In this document: positions 21,442 to 29,949 of the stretch, one piece after another
How positions within the stretch are numbered: the stretch's first letter is position 1
How the letters are laid out: each line of letters starts with the position of its first letter
Assembly: GCF_002727065.1 (NCBI RefSeq)
Contig: NZ_PDVP01000009.1
Span: 62,001 to 126,000 of the forward strand
Length of the DNA: 64,000 nt
Direction of reading: 5' to 3'
DNA from: Zhengella mangrovi
Lineage (GTDB): Bacteria; Pseudomonadota; Alphaproteobacteria; Rhizobiales; Rhizobiaceae
Notes under the pieces: generated by a model
The model's database searches: none
Told to the model about the DNA's origin: nothing
The model's input: only the letters and a program-made list of their open reading frames with translations
Position numbers and translations under genes: made by a program

Positions 21442-22098
21442 TCAGGATGCGGCTGGCGTCGCGGCCGGGCGTTCAAACTCCTGACGGGCCGCCTCGGCCC
21501 TTGCACGGCAGATGCAGCCTTCGAGGTGATCGTTCACCAGCCCCATGGCCTGCATGAAGGCATAAACCGTGGTGGGGCCGACGAAGGTCCAGCCCCGCTT
21601 CTTCAGGTCCTTCGACAGCCTCTTCGAAGCCGCGGTCACGGGATTGGCCACAAGGACCTGGCGGGTGACGCGGTCCGGGCGTTCGGCCCTGTCCGGCTCG
21701 AAAGACCAGAAGAAGGCGGCAAGCGAGCCGAACTCGTCACGCATTTCCTGCGCGCGTTTCGCGTTGTTGATGGTGGATGCGATCTTGCCGCGATGGCGCA
21801 CGATGCCGCTGTCCGCCAGCAGCCGCGCGATGTCGGCGTCATCGAAACGGGCCACCCTGTCGATGTCGAACCCGGCGAAGGCAGAACGGAAATTCTCCCG
21901 CTTGCGCAGGATTGTGAGCCAGGACAGGCCGGCCTGGAACCCCTCGAGGCAGATCTTCTCGAACAGGCGGACATCATCGGAAACCGGGTAGCCCCATTCC
22001 TCGTCGTGGTAGCGGCAATAATCCTCCAGCCCGCCGTGCCAGAAGCAGCGCGGCTGCCCGTCCGGACCGGCCAGAAGCCCCTCACCCGCATCGTCCAT
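21442..22098 (-). CDS. tag: DNA-3-methyladenine glycosylase I
   Basis: Excises 3-methyladenine from alkylated DNA. The 218-residue protein has the family core YHDEEWGYPVSDDVRLFEKICLEGFQAGLSWLTIL. The structural zinc site is suggested by Cys18 and a His near residue 32, with the C-terminal HLEGC pair. AGGAGAGG precedes the ATG. The gene is divergent from the L,D-transpeptidase gene; the 237-bp gap contains an inverted repeat GAATCG/CGATTC around 22200 but no clear operator. Confidence 0.95.
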   Translation of the reverse strand: MDDAGEGLLAGPDGQPRCFWHGGLEDYCRYHDEEWGYPVSDDVRLFEKICLEGFQAGLSWLTILRKRENFRSAFAGFDIDRVARFDDADIARLLADSGIVRHRGKIASTINNAKRAQEMRDEFGSLAAFFWSFEPDRAERPDRVTRQVLVANPVTAASKRLSKDLKKRGWTFVGPTTVYAFMQAMGLVNDHLEGCICRARAEAARQEFERPAATPAAS

Positions 22099-22335
22099 GC
22101 TGTCCTCTCCTGCCCGTTAACCGGGGTCCTGCCCGGATTCATCCCTGATTCACCACGTCCCTGAAGGGCGGGATAACCATATCGAAAGGTTTCGGTCCCG
22201 AATCGCATTTTATGAAAATCGATTCACCTTTCCGACTCCGACACGGGAGCAGGATCGCCGTCAACCTGCGACCGGGCACGTCCCTGGCCGGCCGGCAGGC
22301 GAGCCCCTGTGACGAACCAATTGAGAGTACGTCTG

Positions 22336-23127
22336 ATGTTGAAATCGCTTTTCCTGGCGTCCGCCGCCCTGCTCGGCCTGATCGCCGCCAGCGAGGCCCA
22401 GGCCGACGGCCGCTATTCCAGCCGGCCACCCGTGGTGGTCAGTCCCGATCTTTCCGCCCCCTGGGTGATGCAACTGCAGCGCGCGCCGGTGAACGCACCG
22501 CGGGCGCGCCGTTACCAGAACCTCCCGGCCGGCGTCGGTGTCCGCGTGGCGCCGCCGCCCAAGCGCATCGTCCGCCAGCGGCCGCCGCAGCACCGGACGG
22601 TCGACCGCCAGGTGCGCACCGCCGGTTATGCCGTCCGGCCCCTGCCGGCGCAGCCCAAGCGGATGATGAACCCGCTCTACCTGCCCCAGGACGTGGCCTA
22701 TGACGGCCCGGAAAAGGCGGGCACGATCATCATCGATACCGACAACAAGTTCCTCTACCTCGTCCAGTCCGGCGGCCAGGCACGCCGCTACGGCGTCGGG
22801 GTGGCCAAGCCGGGGTTCGAGTGGGCCGGCACGCACAAGATCACCCAGAAGAAGGAATGGCCCGACTGGCGCCCTCCGGCCGAGATGATCGAGCGCGTCC
22901 GGCGGCAGGAAGGACGGGTGCTGCCGGTTCACATGGAAGGCGGACCGGCCAATCCGCTCGGCGCGCGCGCCATGTACCTGGGCTCAACGCTCTACCGGAT
23001 CCACGGCACCAACGCGCCGTGGACGATCGGCGGGAACGTTTCCTCGGGATGTATCCGCATGCGCAACGAAGACGTCATCGATCTCTACAACCGCGTGGAC
23101 GTGGGCACCCGGGTGATCGTCAAATGA
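22336..23127 (+). CDS. Periplasmic L,D-transpeptidase (YkuD domain)
   Basis: Makes 3-3 cross-links in peptidoglycan or attaches proteins to it. The 263-residue protein has a signal peptide (MLKSLFLASAALLGLIAASEAQA), a basic Pro/Arg-rich linker to about residue 120, and a C-terminal YkuD domain. The domain has IIIDTDNKFLYLVQ, the catalytic-site His223 in IHGTN and the nucleophile Cys239 in SSGCIRM. The ATG at 22336 was preferred to the GTG at 22309 because it gives a clean signal peptide and has GAGAG upstream. The gene ends in a strong terminator. Confidence 0.95.
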   Translation: MLKSLFLASAALLGLIAASEAQADGRYSSRPPVVVSPDLSAPWVMQLQRAPVNAPRARRYQNLPAGVGVRVAPPPKRIVRQRPPQHRTVDRQVRTAGYAVRPLPAQPKRMMNPLYLPQDVAYDGPEKAGTIIIDTDNKFLYLVQSGGQARRYGVGVAKPGFEWAGTHKITQKKEWPDWRPPAEMIERVRRQEGRVLPVHMEGGPANPLGARAMYLGSTLYRIHGTNAPWTIGGNVSSGCIRMRNEDVIDLYNRVDVGTRVIVK

Positions 23128-23190
23128 GTTGACCGGAGAGGGACAGGGTCGCGCGGCATGGGGAACAGGCCGCCGACCCGCTTCGGTGAA

Positions 23191-23224
23191 ACGGCGCGGC
23201 CCTGGACAACGGCCGCGCCGTTTT
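23191..23224 (+). terminator. Terminator of the L,D-transpeptidase gene
   Basis: An 11-bp perfect stem ACGGCGCGGCC/GGCCGCGCCGT with a 9-nt loop, followed by TTTT, 63 bp after the stop. Confidence 0.88.
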
Positions 23225-23323
23225 CGTGCGCGGCCAGGGTTCCACCGGAAAAATGCCGCCATATTGCTACTTCATCCGTGCTTGCTATCCTAATGGTGTT
23301 CCTCGCCCCATGGAGACCGCACC

Positions 23324-24304
23324 CTGCATCGCCTTGCCCGCATCGACATTACCGAAATCGCAAAGCCGCTTCCCGCGCCCGTCAGCGCGGCGCTTTTCGG
23401 CGCCGTCTGCAGCGTGGTGGCGGTGGGATTGCGCGCCCTGACCGATATCTCCCTGCCCGGTGCCGGCCCCTTCGCGCTGGCCGTGCCGGTGGTGCTGATC
23501 GCCACGCTGTTCGGCGGCTGGATCGCGGGCGTGGTCTGCCAGTCGCTCGCCGGCCTTCACGCGTGGTACTTCATCCTGCCGATTGCCGGCAGCTTCCGTT
23601 TCGAGGACAGCAGCGACGGCCCGCGGGTATTCGTCAACCTGGCCGCCGGCTTCATCTCCGTGCTGCTGGCGGAGATCTTCCGCCGGGCCGCCCGCAAGGC
23701 GCTTCATGACCGGGAGATGCTGCTGGTGGAACTGGAGCATCGGGTCAAGAACAGTTTTGCCTCCATCGCGTCGATCATGCGCATGCAGATGCGCGATGCG
23801 CCGCCCGACGCCAAGGCGCTGCTGCAAAGCGCGCTCGGCCGCATCGAGAGCTATGCGCGGGCCTACGGCTACCTGCGCTTCCGCTTCGACGACACCGGCT
23901 CGGTCCATATCGACGAATACCTGCGCGACCTGTGCACGGCGCTGGAAGACACGGCGACAGCCGACCGGCGTGTCGGGTTTTCCTGCAAGGCGCCCCGCAT
24001 CGCGATCAACCGCGACAAGGCCATCGTCATCGGACTGCTGGTCAACGAGGTCGCCACCAACAGCATCAAGCATGCCTTCGGCGAGGGCAAGGGGCGCATC
24101 AGCGTGGAGTTCCGTCCGGACAACGGCGGCCATGTCCTGACGATCGCCGACGACGGCCAGGGCATCTCGGACGAAACGATGAGGAGCGGCAAGAGCGGCC
24201 TCGGCCTGCGACTGATCGAGGCGCTGGCGCAACAGGGCAACGGCACGGTGGAGCGCACCACCGGTCCGGGCGGCACGACCTTCACGGTGAACTTCGCCGG
24301 TTGA
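23324..24304 (+). CDS. Orphan HWE/HisKA_2-type sensor histidine kinase
   Basis: The N-terminal third is hydrophobic with about four membrane segments (DUF4118/KdpD-like: SAALFGAVCSVVAVGLRAL, AVPVVLIATLFGGWIAGVV, WYFILPIAGS, LAAGFISVLLAEIF). The dimerisation domain has ELEHRVKNSFASI (His139), as in HisKA_2/HWE kinases. The ATPase domain has NEVATNSIKHAF, DDGQGI and GLGLRLI. The start is unusual. The first GTG (23414) would cut into a membrane segment and lacks a ribosome site. Protein-like sequence continues upstream to a CTG at 23324, preceded seven bases earlier by GGAGA. With this start it is 326 residues. No response regulator is adjacent. Confidence 0.8.
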   Translation: MHRLARIDITEIAKPLPAPVSAALFGAVCSVVAVGLRALTDISLPGAGPFALAVPVVLIATLFGGWIAGVVCQSLAGLHAWYFILPIAGSFRFEDSSDGPRVFVNLAAGFISVLLAEIFRRAARKALHDREMLLVELEHRVKNSFASIASIMRMQMRDAPPDAKALLQSALGRIESYARAYGYLRFRFDDTGSVHIDEYLRDLCTALEDTATADRRVGFSCKAPRIAINRDKAIVIGLLVNEVATNSIKHAFGEGKGRISVEFRPDNGGHVLTIADDGQGISDETMRSGKSGLGLRLIEALAQQGNGTVERTTGPGGTTFTVNFAG

Positions 24305-24365
24305 TGTTCCGTCCGGAGCATCTGCGCCACTCGCCGCAGTGCTTCATCCGCTTGTTCCCGAGCGA

Positions 24366-24403
24366 ACCCGGACGCGAAACCGGCGTCCACTTTCGCTGGA
24401 ATC
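24366..24403. repeat. Nested palindromic intergenic element, copy B
   Basis: GGACGC-GAAACCG-GCGTCC forms a perfect 6-bp hairpin, followed by ACTTTCGCTGGAAT. The outer left arm has decayed. It lies directly before copy C, between the kinase gene and the end of glcF. Confidence 0.75.
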
Positions 24404-24419
24404 CGGGCTTGCCAGTCGC

Positions 24420-24459
24420 AATTCCGGACGCGAAACCGGCGTCCACTTTCGCTGGAATT
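24420..24459. repeat. Nested palindromic intergenic element, copy C
   Basis: The best-preserved copy: outer arms AATTCC/GGAATT and inner arms GGACGC/GCGTCC around GAAACCG. It ends three bases before the glcF stop, so it may also act as the 3' hairpin of the glc transcript. Confidence 0.8.
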
Positions 24460-24462
24460 GCT

Positions 24463-25800
24463 TTATTCCGCAGCCAGCAGGTCCTTCTTCACCCGGCCCT
24501 GCGGCACGCCCGCGGGTTTGTCGCCGCCCCAGGCCCAGTTCAGCAGCTTGACCGTGTGGACGACGGGCAGGCCGGCCGCATCGCCGATCTGGGTGATGCA
24601 GCCGATGTTGCCAGCCGCGATCACCTCCGCCTTCGTCGCCTTCAGGTTCCTGACCTTGCGCTCCTTCAGCGTGGCGGCAATATCGGGCTGCATGATGTTG
24701 TAGGTGCCGGCCGAACCGCAGCACAGGTGGCCTTCCGCCGGGTCCTTCACCGTGAAGCCGGCCTTCTTCAGCAAGGCCTTCGGCTGCATGGTGATCTTCT
24801 GCCCGTGCTGCATGGAGCAGGCCGAATGATAGGCCACTGTCAGGCCGGTCGCGTTGACCGGTTCGGGCAGGTCCAGCGTGGCGAGGTACTCGGTGACATC
24901 CTTCGCCAGGGCCGAGACCCGGGCCGCCTTCTCGGCATAGGCACCGTCGAGGCGCAGCATGTGGCCATAGTCCTTGACGGTCGTGCCGCAGCCGGACGTG
25001 GTGATGATGATGGCATCGAGGCCGCCGTCCTCGATCAGCCGCCACCAGGCATCGACGTTGCGGCGGGCCTGCCCGAACGCCTGCTCTTCCCGGCCCATGT
25101 GGTGGACGAGCGCGCCGCAGCAGCCCTCTCCCTTCGGCACGACGACCTCGATGCCGAGCCGGTTCAGAAGGTCCATCGTGGCCTGGTTGATGTCCGGGTC
25201 CAGCACGGGCTGGGCGCAGCCGGACAGGATGGCGACACGACCGCGCTTCCGTCCGCGCGCAGGACGCGGCCCCGGCTTGGCCGACGTTGCATCGGCGGCC
25301 AGCGTCCTCGGGGCCAGGCGAAGCATGGCAGCGACCGGCTTCAGCGGCCCGACCCGCTCGAAGACCGGGGCGAAGGGCCGGCCGATCTTCGCCAGGCCGA
25401 TGGCGGCGCGAAAGCGGCCTCGGTAGGGCAGGACCGCGGCCAGCAGCGAGCGTGTCAGGCGGTTGAGAAGCGGCCGCCGGTAGGTCTTCTCGATATGGGC
25501 GCGGGCATGGTCGACGAGATGCATGTAGTCCACGCCCGACGGGCAGGTGGTCATGCAGGCCAGGCAGGAGAGGCAGCGGTCGATGTGGGTGACCACCTGC
25601 TCGTCTGCCGGGCGGTTATTCTCCAGCATGTCCTTGATGAGGTAGATGCGCCCGCGCGGCGAATCCAGTTCGTTGCCGAGCGTCACGTAGGTCGGGCAGG
25701 TGGCGGTGCAGAAGCCGCAGTGAACGCACTTGCGCAGGATGGATTCCGCCTCGGCGACGCCGGGATCCTGCAACTGCTCGGGTGTGAAACTGGTCTGCAT
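24463..25800 (-). CDS. glcF: Glycolate oxidase iron-sulfur subunit GlcF
   Basis: Carries electrons from the flavin subunits to the membrane quinone pool during oxidation of glycolate to glyoxylate. The 445-residue protein has two 4Fe-4S motifs near the N-terminus: CVHCGFCTATCP (Cys25, 28, 31, 35) and CLSCLACMTTCP (Cys75, 78, 81, 85). Two CCG domains follow (GEGCCGALVHH and GHLCCGSAGTYNIMQP). It is the last gene of glcDEF, four bases downstream of glcE. A nested palindromic element follows the stop. Confidence 0.95.
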   Translation of the reverse strand: MQTSFTPEQLQDPGVAEAESILRKCVHCGFCTATCPTYVTLGNELDSPRGRIYLIKDMLENNRPADEQVVTHIDRCLSCLACMTTCPSGVDYMHLVDHARAHIEKTYRRPLLNRLTRSLLAAVLPYRGRFRAAIGLAKIGRPFAPVFERVGPLKPVAAMLRLAPRTLAADATSAKPGPRPARGRKRGRVAILSGCAQPVLDPDINQATMDLLNRLGIEVVVPKGEGCCGALVHHMGREEQAFGQARRNVDAWWRLIEDGGLDAIIITTSGCGTTVKDYGHMLRLDGAYAEKAARVSALAKDVTEYLATLDLPEPVNATGLTVAYHSACSMQHGQKITMQPKALLKKAGFTVKDPAEGHLCCGSAGTYNIMQPDIAATLKERKVRNLKATKAEVIAAGNIGCITQIGDAAGLPVVHTVKLLNWAWGGDKPAGVPQGRVKKDLLAAE

Positions 25801-25804
25801 GGGA

Positions 25805-27022
25805 TCAGGCCTCCGCCGCCATGCGGCCGGGATTGAGGATGCCCGCCGGATCGAAGGTTTCCTTCACCCGGCGCGAGAGTGCCGCCACGGCGCGCGACTG
25901 CGGCTGGAAGACGGGGATGGAGGCGCGAACCGGCCCGCTGGCGCGCACCAGCGTGGCATGACCGCCGCCGAAGCGGGCGACCGCCGCGCGCACAGCCTGG
26001 TCCTCCGGGTCGCCGGTTTCCAGGCGCAGCCAGACGAGCCCGCCCTGCCAGTCGTAGAACGCGGTGGCGCCCACCTGCATGCGCAGCGCCATGACGGCCT
26101 TGTGCGCCTCGGACGGCTTCATCGAGATGCGCCAGACCGGCTTGTCTTCCTGCCCGCCGGCGAAGGGCGCCAGGTCGCGCACCTGCGTCCAGAGGGCGGC
26201 GGACCGCTCCGCCCCGATCTCCTCGATCTCGCCCAGGGACCCGAGCAGCGCCTTCAGCCTTTCGGCGCGAATGCGGATCGACGTCTCGAAGCCCTCGAGG
26301 CGCAGCAGGGTCGCCGGCGCCGATCCGAGCCTGCCGTCGAGAACCTTGTCGGCGACCAGTTCCGGCAGATGCGCGGCGCCGGACACGTCGGCGCTGGTCG
26401 CCATGGCGTGGGCGAGCGCGTTGACCGCGTCCTCCTCCAGCAGGCCGCGAATGGCCAGCGTCATCCGGCTTTCCGGCACCGGCTGGACCTTGAAGGTAAC
26501 CTGCGTCAGGAAGCCCAGCGTGCCCCAGGAACCGGCCATCAGCTTGACCAGGTCGAGGCCGGTCACGTTCTTCATCACCTTGCCGCCGTTGCGGACGATC
26601 TCGCCCTGGCCGTTGACGAAGCGCACGCCAAGGAGGGAATCGCGCGCAGCACCTGCCACGAAGCGGCGCGGGCCGGAAATGTTGGCCGCGGCCAGGGCGC
26701 CGACGGTCGGCTCGCCGGTCGATCCCAGCAGGGCGCGGTAATCGGCCGGCTCGAAGGCAAAACGCTGCCCGGCCTCGGCCAGGGCCGTCTCGACGGTGGC
26801 GACCGGCGTGCCGGCGGCCACCGTGATGACCATTTCGGCCGGGTTGTATTCGATGATGCCGTTCAGGCCGGTGGACGAAAGGGTCGCGGCGGCCTGGAGC
26901 GGCCGGCCGATGCCGGCGCGGGTGCCGCCCCCCTCGATCGCCAGGGGCGCCCTGGTCTCCCAGGCGGCGCGAATGATGCCGGCGGCCTCGTTTTCGTCCT
27001 GCGGGCGATGGATGGTCGTCAT
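25805..27022 (-). CDS. glcE: Glycolate oxidase subunit GlcE (FAD-binding)
   Basis: The second, shorter flavoprotein subunit of glycolate oxidase, 405 residues. The N-terminal FAD_binding_4 domain shows APLAIEGGGTRAGIGRP and later GALAAANISGPRRFVAGAARD, the usual flavin-binding signature. It overlaps the end of glcD by 4 bp and ends four bases before glcF, so all three subunits are translated together. Confidence 0.94.
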   Translation of the reverse strand: MTTIHRPQDENEAAGIIRAAWETRAPLAIEGGGTRAGIGRPLQAAATLSSTGLNGIIEYNPAEMVITVAAGTPVATVETALAEAGQRFAFEPADYRALLGSTGEPTVGALAAANISGPRRFVAGAARDSLLGVRFVNGQGEIVRNGGKVMKNVTGLDLVKLMAGSWGTLGFLTQVTFKVQPVPESRMTLAIRGLLEEDAVNALAHAMATSADVSGAAHLPELVADKVLDGRLGSAPATLLRLEGFETSIRIRAERLKALLGSLGEIEEIGAERSAALWTQVRDLAPFAGGQEDKPVWRISMKPSEAHKAVMALRMQVGATAFYDWQGGLVWLRLETGDPEDQAVRAAVARFGGGHATLVRASGPVRASIPVFQPQSRAVAALSRRVKETFDPAGILNPGRMAAEA

Positions 27023-28473
27023 GCGGCCCTGCCTCGTGTCTGGCCCTTCGTCATGTCGAGGGGAAAAACCTTCGACGGGTTCATGATGCGCGACGGATCG
27101 AAGGCATCGCGCACGGCAAGCTGCTGCAGGAGGTCGACCTCGTCGTACTGGTGGCGCATGAGATCACGCTTCTCGATGCCCACGCCATGCTCGCCGGTCA
27201 GGCATCCGCCGGCATCGACGCACAGGCGCAGGATATCCATGCCCGCTGCCTCGGCCTTCTCCGCTTCTTCCGGGTCGTTGACGTTGTAGAGGATGAGCGG
27301 ATGCATGTTGCCGTCGCCGGCGTGGAAAACGTTGGCGACGCGCAATCCGTATTTCCTGACGATCACGTCGGTCTCGCGCAGCACGTGGGACAGCTGGCTG
27401 AGCGGCACTGTTCCATCCATGCAGATATAGTCCGCGATGCGGCCGGTGGCGCCGAAGGCGGACTTGCGGCCTTTCCAGATCAGCGCCGCCTCCATGGCCG
27501 ACTGGCTCTCCTTCACGGAGCTGACGCCATGCCGGCGGGCGATCTCGATGATGCGGGCCAGCATGTCGTTCATCTCGGCATCGGAACCTTCCACCTCGAC
27601 GATGAGCAGGGCCTCGACGTCGAGCGGATAGCCGGCGTGGGCGAAGGCCTCGCAGATCTCGATGGCCTGTTTGTCCATGAACTCGATCGCCACCGGAACG
27701 ATGCCGGCGGCGATGATGTCGGCGACGCAATTGCCGGCGACTTCCGAGGATTCGAAGCCGAACAGGACAGGGCGGGCGCCTTCCGGCTTGGCGATGAGGC
27801 GCACGATCGCCTCGGTGACGATGCCGAGCTGGCCCTCCGAGCCGCAGACCAGGCCGAGCAGGTCATAGCCCGCGGCATCCAGTTCGCCGGCGCCGAGATC
27901 GAGGATCTCGCCGTCGAAGGTGACGAGGCGCACGCCGAGCAGGTTGTTCGTCGTCACGCCGTATTTCAGGCAGTGCGCCCCACCGGAATTCATGCCGATG
28001 TTGCCGCCGATGGTGCAGGCAAGCTGGGACGAGGGATCGGGCGCATAGAAGAAGCCGTCGCCATCCACCGCGTTGGAAATGTTGATGTTGGTGACGCCGG
28101 CCTGCACGCGGGCCATGCGGTTCGGCAGGTCGACCTCGAGAATGCGGCTCATCTTCGACAGGCCGATGACCACGGCATCTTCCTGCGGGATGGCCCCGCC
28201 GGACAGCGAGGTGCCGGCGCCGCGCGGCACGACCGGCACCTTTTCACGGGCCAGGTATTTCAGGACCCGGGCGACCTGCTCGGTCGTTTCGGGCAGGACC
28301 ACGGCGAGGGGAACGCGCCGGTAGGCGGTGAAGGCGTCGGTCTCGAAGGGCACGAGTTCGCGCTCATCGCTGACGAAACATTCCGCCGGCACGAGATCGG
28401 CAAGGTCGGCAACAATCTGGGCGCGACGCGCCAGAATGGCCGGATCGGGATCATGAAACCGGATATTCGCCAT
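27019..28473 (-). CDS. glcD: Glycolate oxidase subunit GlcD (FAD-linked)
   Basis: The catalytic flavoprotein that oxidises glycolate, and often D-lactate. The 484-residue protein has VPVVPRGAGTSLSGGAIP (pyrophosphate binding), CTIGGNIGMNSGGAHCLKYG and the C-terminal vanillyl-alcohol-oxidase-type domain with GGCLTGEHGVGIEKR. GGGAGG precedes the ATG. A FadR-like half-site AACTGGTCAA lies just upstream (28489-28498), and a LysR gene is divergent, so two kinds of regulator may act here. D-lactate dehydrogenase is an alternative activity, but the glcE and glcF partners favour glycolate. Confidence 0.95.
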   Translation of the reverse strand: MANIRFHDPDPAILARRAQIVADLADLVPAECFVSDERELVPFETDAFTAYRRVPLAVVLPETTEQVARVLKYLAREKVPVVPRGAGTSLSGGAIPQEDAVVIGLSKMSRILEVDLPNRMARVQAGVTNINISNAVDGDGFFYAPDPSSQLACTIGGNIGMNSGGAHCLKYGVTTNNLLGVRLVTFDGEILDLGAGELDAAGYDLLGLVCGSEGQLGIVTEAIVRLIAKPEGARPVLFGFESSEVAGNCVADIIAAGIVPVAIEFMDKQAIEICEAFAHAGYPLDVEALLIVEVEGSDAEMNDMLARIIEIARRHGVSSVKESQSAMEAALIWKGRKSAFGATGRIADYICMDGTVPLSQLSHVLRETDVIVRKYGLRVANVFHAGDGNMHPLILYNVNDPEEAEKAEAAGMDILRLCVDAGGCLTGEHGVGIEKRDLMRHQYDEVDLLQQLAVRDAFDPSRIMNPSKVFPLDMTKGQTRGRAA

Positions 28474-28488
28474 GCGGACCTCCCTCAG

Positions 28489-28510
28489 AACTGGTCAAAA
28501 TCTTTTACCA
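28489..28510. promoter_or_regulatory. Putative FadR-family operator before glcD
   Basis: AACTGGTCAA at 28489-28498 equals the FadR/GlcC-type half-site; a second ACCA follows at 28507-28510 (TGGT-N11-ACCA). The same 10-mer occurs in reverse at 31415-31424 before the lut regulator. Function is inferred. Confidence 0.5.
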
Positions 28511-28697
28511 CTTTGCCGACGGCTGTGCAATTGAAGCAATTTCCTCCGTCAGGGCAAAGGCATTTTTCTCTACGGAACAAAATAGGCCGATCCGGCGTCA
28601 GGCCTGCAGTTGATGCATGCAAAAAAACAATTTCAGCATCCTGTGATCCATCTCCGCCGTCGGGCGTAGTGAGGTTCAGATGCCCGGTGAGTCTCAT

Positions 28698-29624
28698 ATG
28701 AGCCATATAGCCGACTATGAAATCTTTGCCCGTGTCGTTTCGGCCGGCAGCCTCTCGGCAGCCGGGCGCGAACTTGGCTTGTCGCCGGCGGTGGTCTCGA
28801 AGCGGCTGCGCCGGCTCGAAGACAGCCTCGGCACCCGCCTTCTGCAGCGCACGACGCGGCAGATTGCGCTGACCGAGGCCGGACAGGGCTTCTACGAGCG
28901 TATCGTCGCCATTCTCGCCGCCGTCGAGGAAGCCGAAAGCTTCGTTTCACGCCGTTCCGCACAGCCCCAGGGCACGCTGAAGGTGTCCGCGCCGACCTCG
29001 TTCGGGCGCATGCACGTCGCGCCGCACCTGCAGGCCTTCATGCGCGACAACCCGGACCTCGCAATCAACCTCGTGCTCTCCGACGAATTCGTCGACATCG
29101 TCGGCGACGGCTTCGACCTTGCCATCCGCATCGCGGAACTGACCGATTCCAGCCTTGTCGCGCGCCGGCTCGCACCGGTGCAGCGCTTCCTCGTGGCCTC
29201 GGCCTCCTATATCGAGAAGCACGGCGAACCTGCCTCCATCACCGACCTGCAGAACCACGTGGTGCTTCCGGCCCACAACAACGAGCCTTGGCGTCTGGAA
29301 GGCCCCGACGGGCCCCTCGTCTACCGGCCGGAAGGCCCGCTGCTGACCAATTCGTCGGAAGTGCTGCGACAGGCGGTTCTGGCCGGCATCGGCATCGCGC
29401 TGCGATCGACCTGGGACGTCGGGCCGGAACTGGCATCGGGCGAATTGCGGCGCGTGCTGCCGGATTACTCGGCCTCGCGCAATGTCGGCATCTACGCGGT
29501 GTACCCGTCGCGCCGTTTCCTGCCGGTGAAGGTGCGACTGTTCATCGACTACCTGGCCGGGCTCTACGGCTCATCGCCATACTGGGAAGACGGCACGACG
29601 CCGAGCGCGCTGGCCGCCGAGTAA
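28698..29624 (+). CDS. LysR-family transcriptional regulator
   Basis: A 308-residue LysR protein of the CrgA/AaeR-like group. The winged HTH is in the first 60 residues (DYEIFARVVSAGSLSAAGRE, LGLSPAVVSKRLRRLEDSLG), followed by a type 2 periplasmic-binding-like effector domain (PTSFGRMHVAPHLQAFM). The ATG at 28698 with GGTGAG upstream was chosen; an in-frame ATG at 28680 is possible. It is divergent from glcDEF, with a 224-bp A/T-rich gap holding a TGCATGCA palindrome at 28614-28621. This suggests control of glcDEF. Confidence 0.9.
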   Translation: MSHIADYEIFARVVSAGSLSAAGRELGLSPAVVSKRLRRLEDSLGTRLLQRTTRQIALTEAGQGFYERIVAILAAVEEAESFVSRRSAQPQGTLKVSAPTSFGRMHVAPHLQAFMRDNPDLAINLVLSDEFVDIVGDGFDLAIRIAELTDSSLVARRLAPVQRFLVASASYIEKHGEPASITDLQNHVVLPAHNNEPWRLEGPDGPLVYRPEGPLLTNSSEVLRQAVLAGIGIALRSTWDVGPELASGELRRVLPDYSASRNVGIYAVYPSRRFLPVKVRLFIDYLAGLYGSSPYWEDGTTPSALAAE

Positions 29625-29701
29625 GGCTCAAAGCAGGAAGCGGAAAGGGCGTTCGCTGACTCCCTGCCTTGGAAGCATGAATTTCGCGAGCGCGGACCTC
29701 T

Positions 29702-29949
29702 GCAACTTCCGCTGAAACTGCTCTTCCCAAGCCGCAGTTTCGCGAGCGCGGACGTCTGCAACTTCCGCTGAAACTGCTCTTCCCAAGCCGCAGTTTCGCT
29801 AGCGCGGACCTCTGCAACTTCCGCTGAAACTGCTCTTCCCAAGCCGCAGTTTCGCGAGCGCGGACGTCTGCAACTTCCGCTGAAACTGCTCTTCCCAAGC
29901 CGCAGTTTCGCTAGCGCGGACCTCTGCAACTTCCGCTGAAACTGCTCTA
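29702..29949. repeat. Tandem array A, 56-bp unit, about 4.4 copies
   Basis: GCAACTTCCGCTGAAACTGC recurs at 29702, 29758, 29814, 29870 and 29926, exactly 56 bp apart. Each full unit holds the inverted repeat GAAACTGC-N12-GCAGTTTC. Two positions alternate between units (GACCTCT/GACGTCT and CGCGAGC/CGCTAGC), pointing to a 112-bp higher-order duplication. The array fills the 322-bp gap between convergent genes and runs into the stop codon of the DUF3422 gene. No spacer sequences are present, so it is not CRISPR. Confidence 0.97.
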
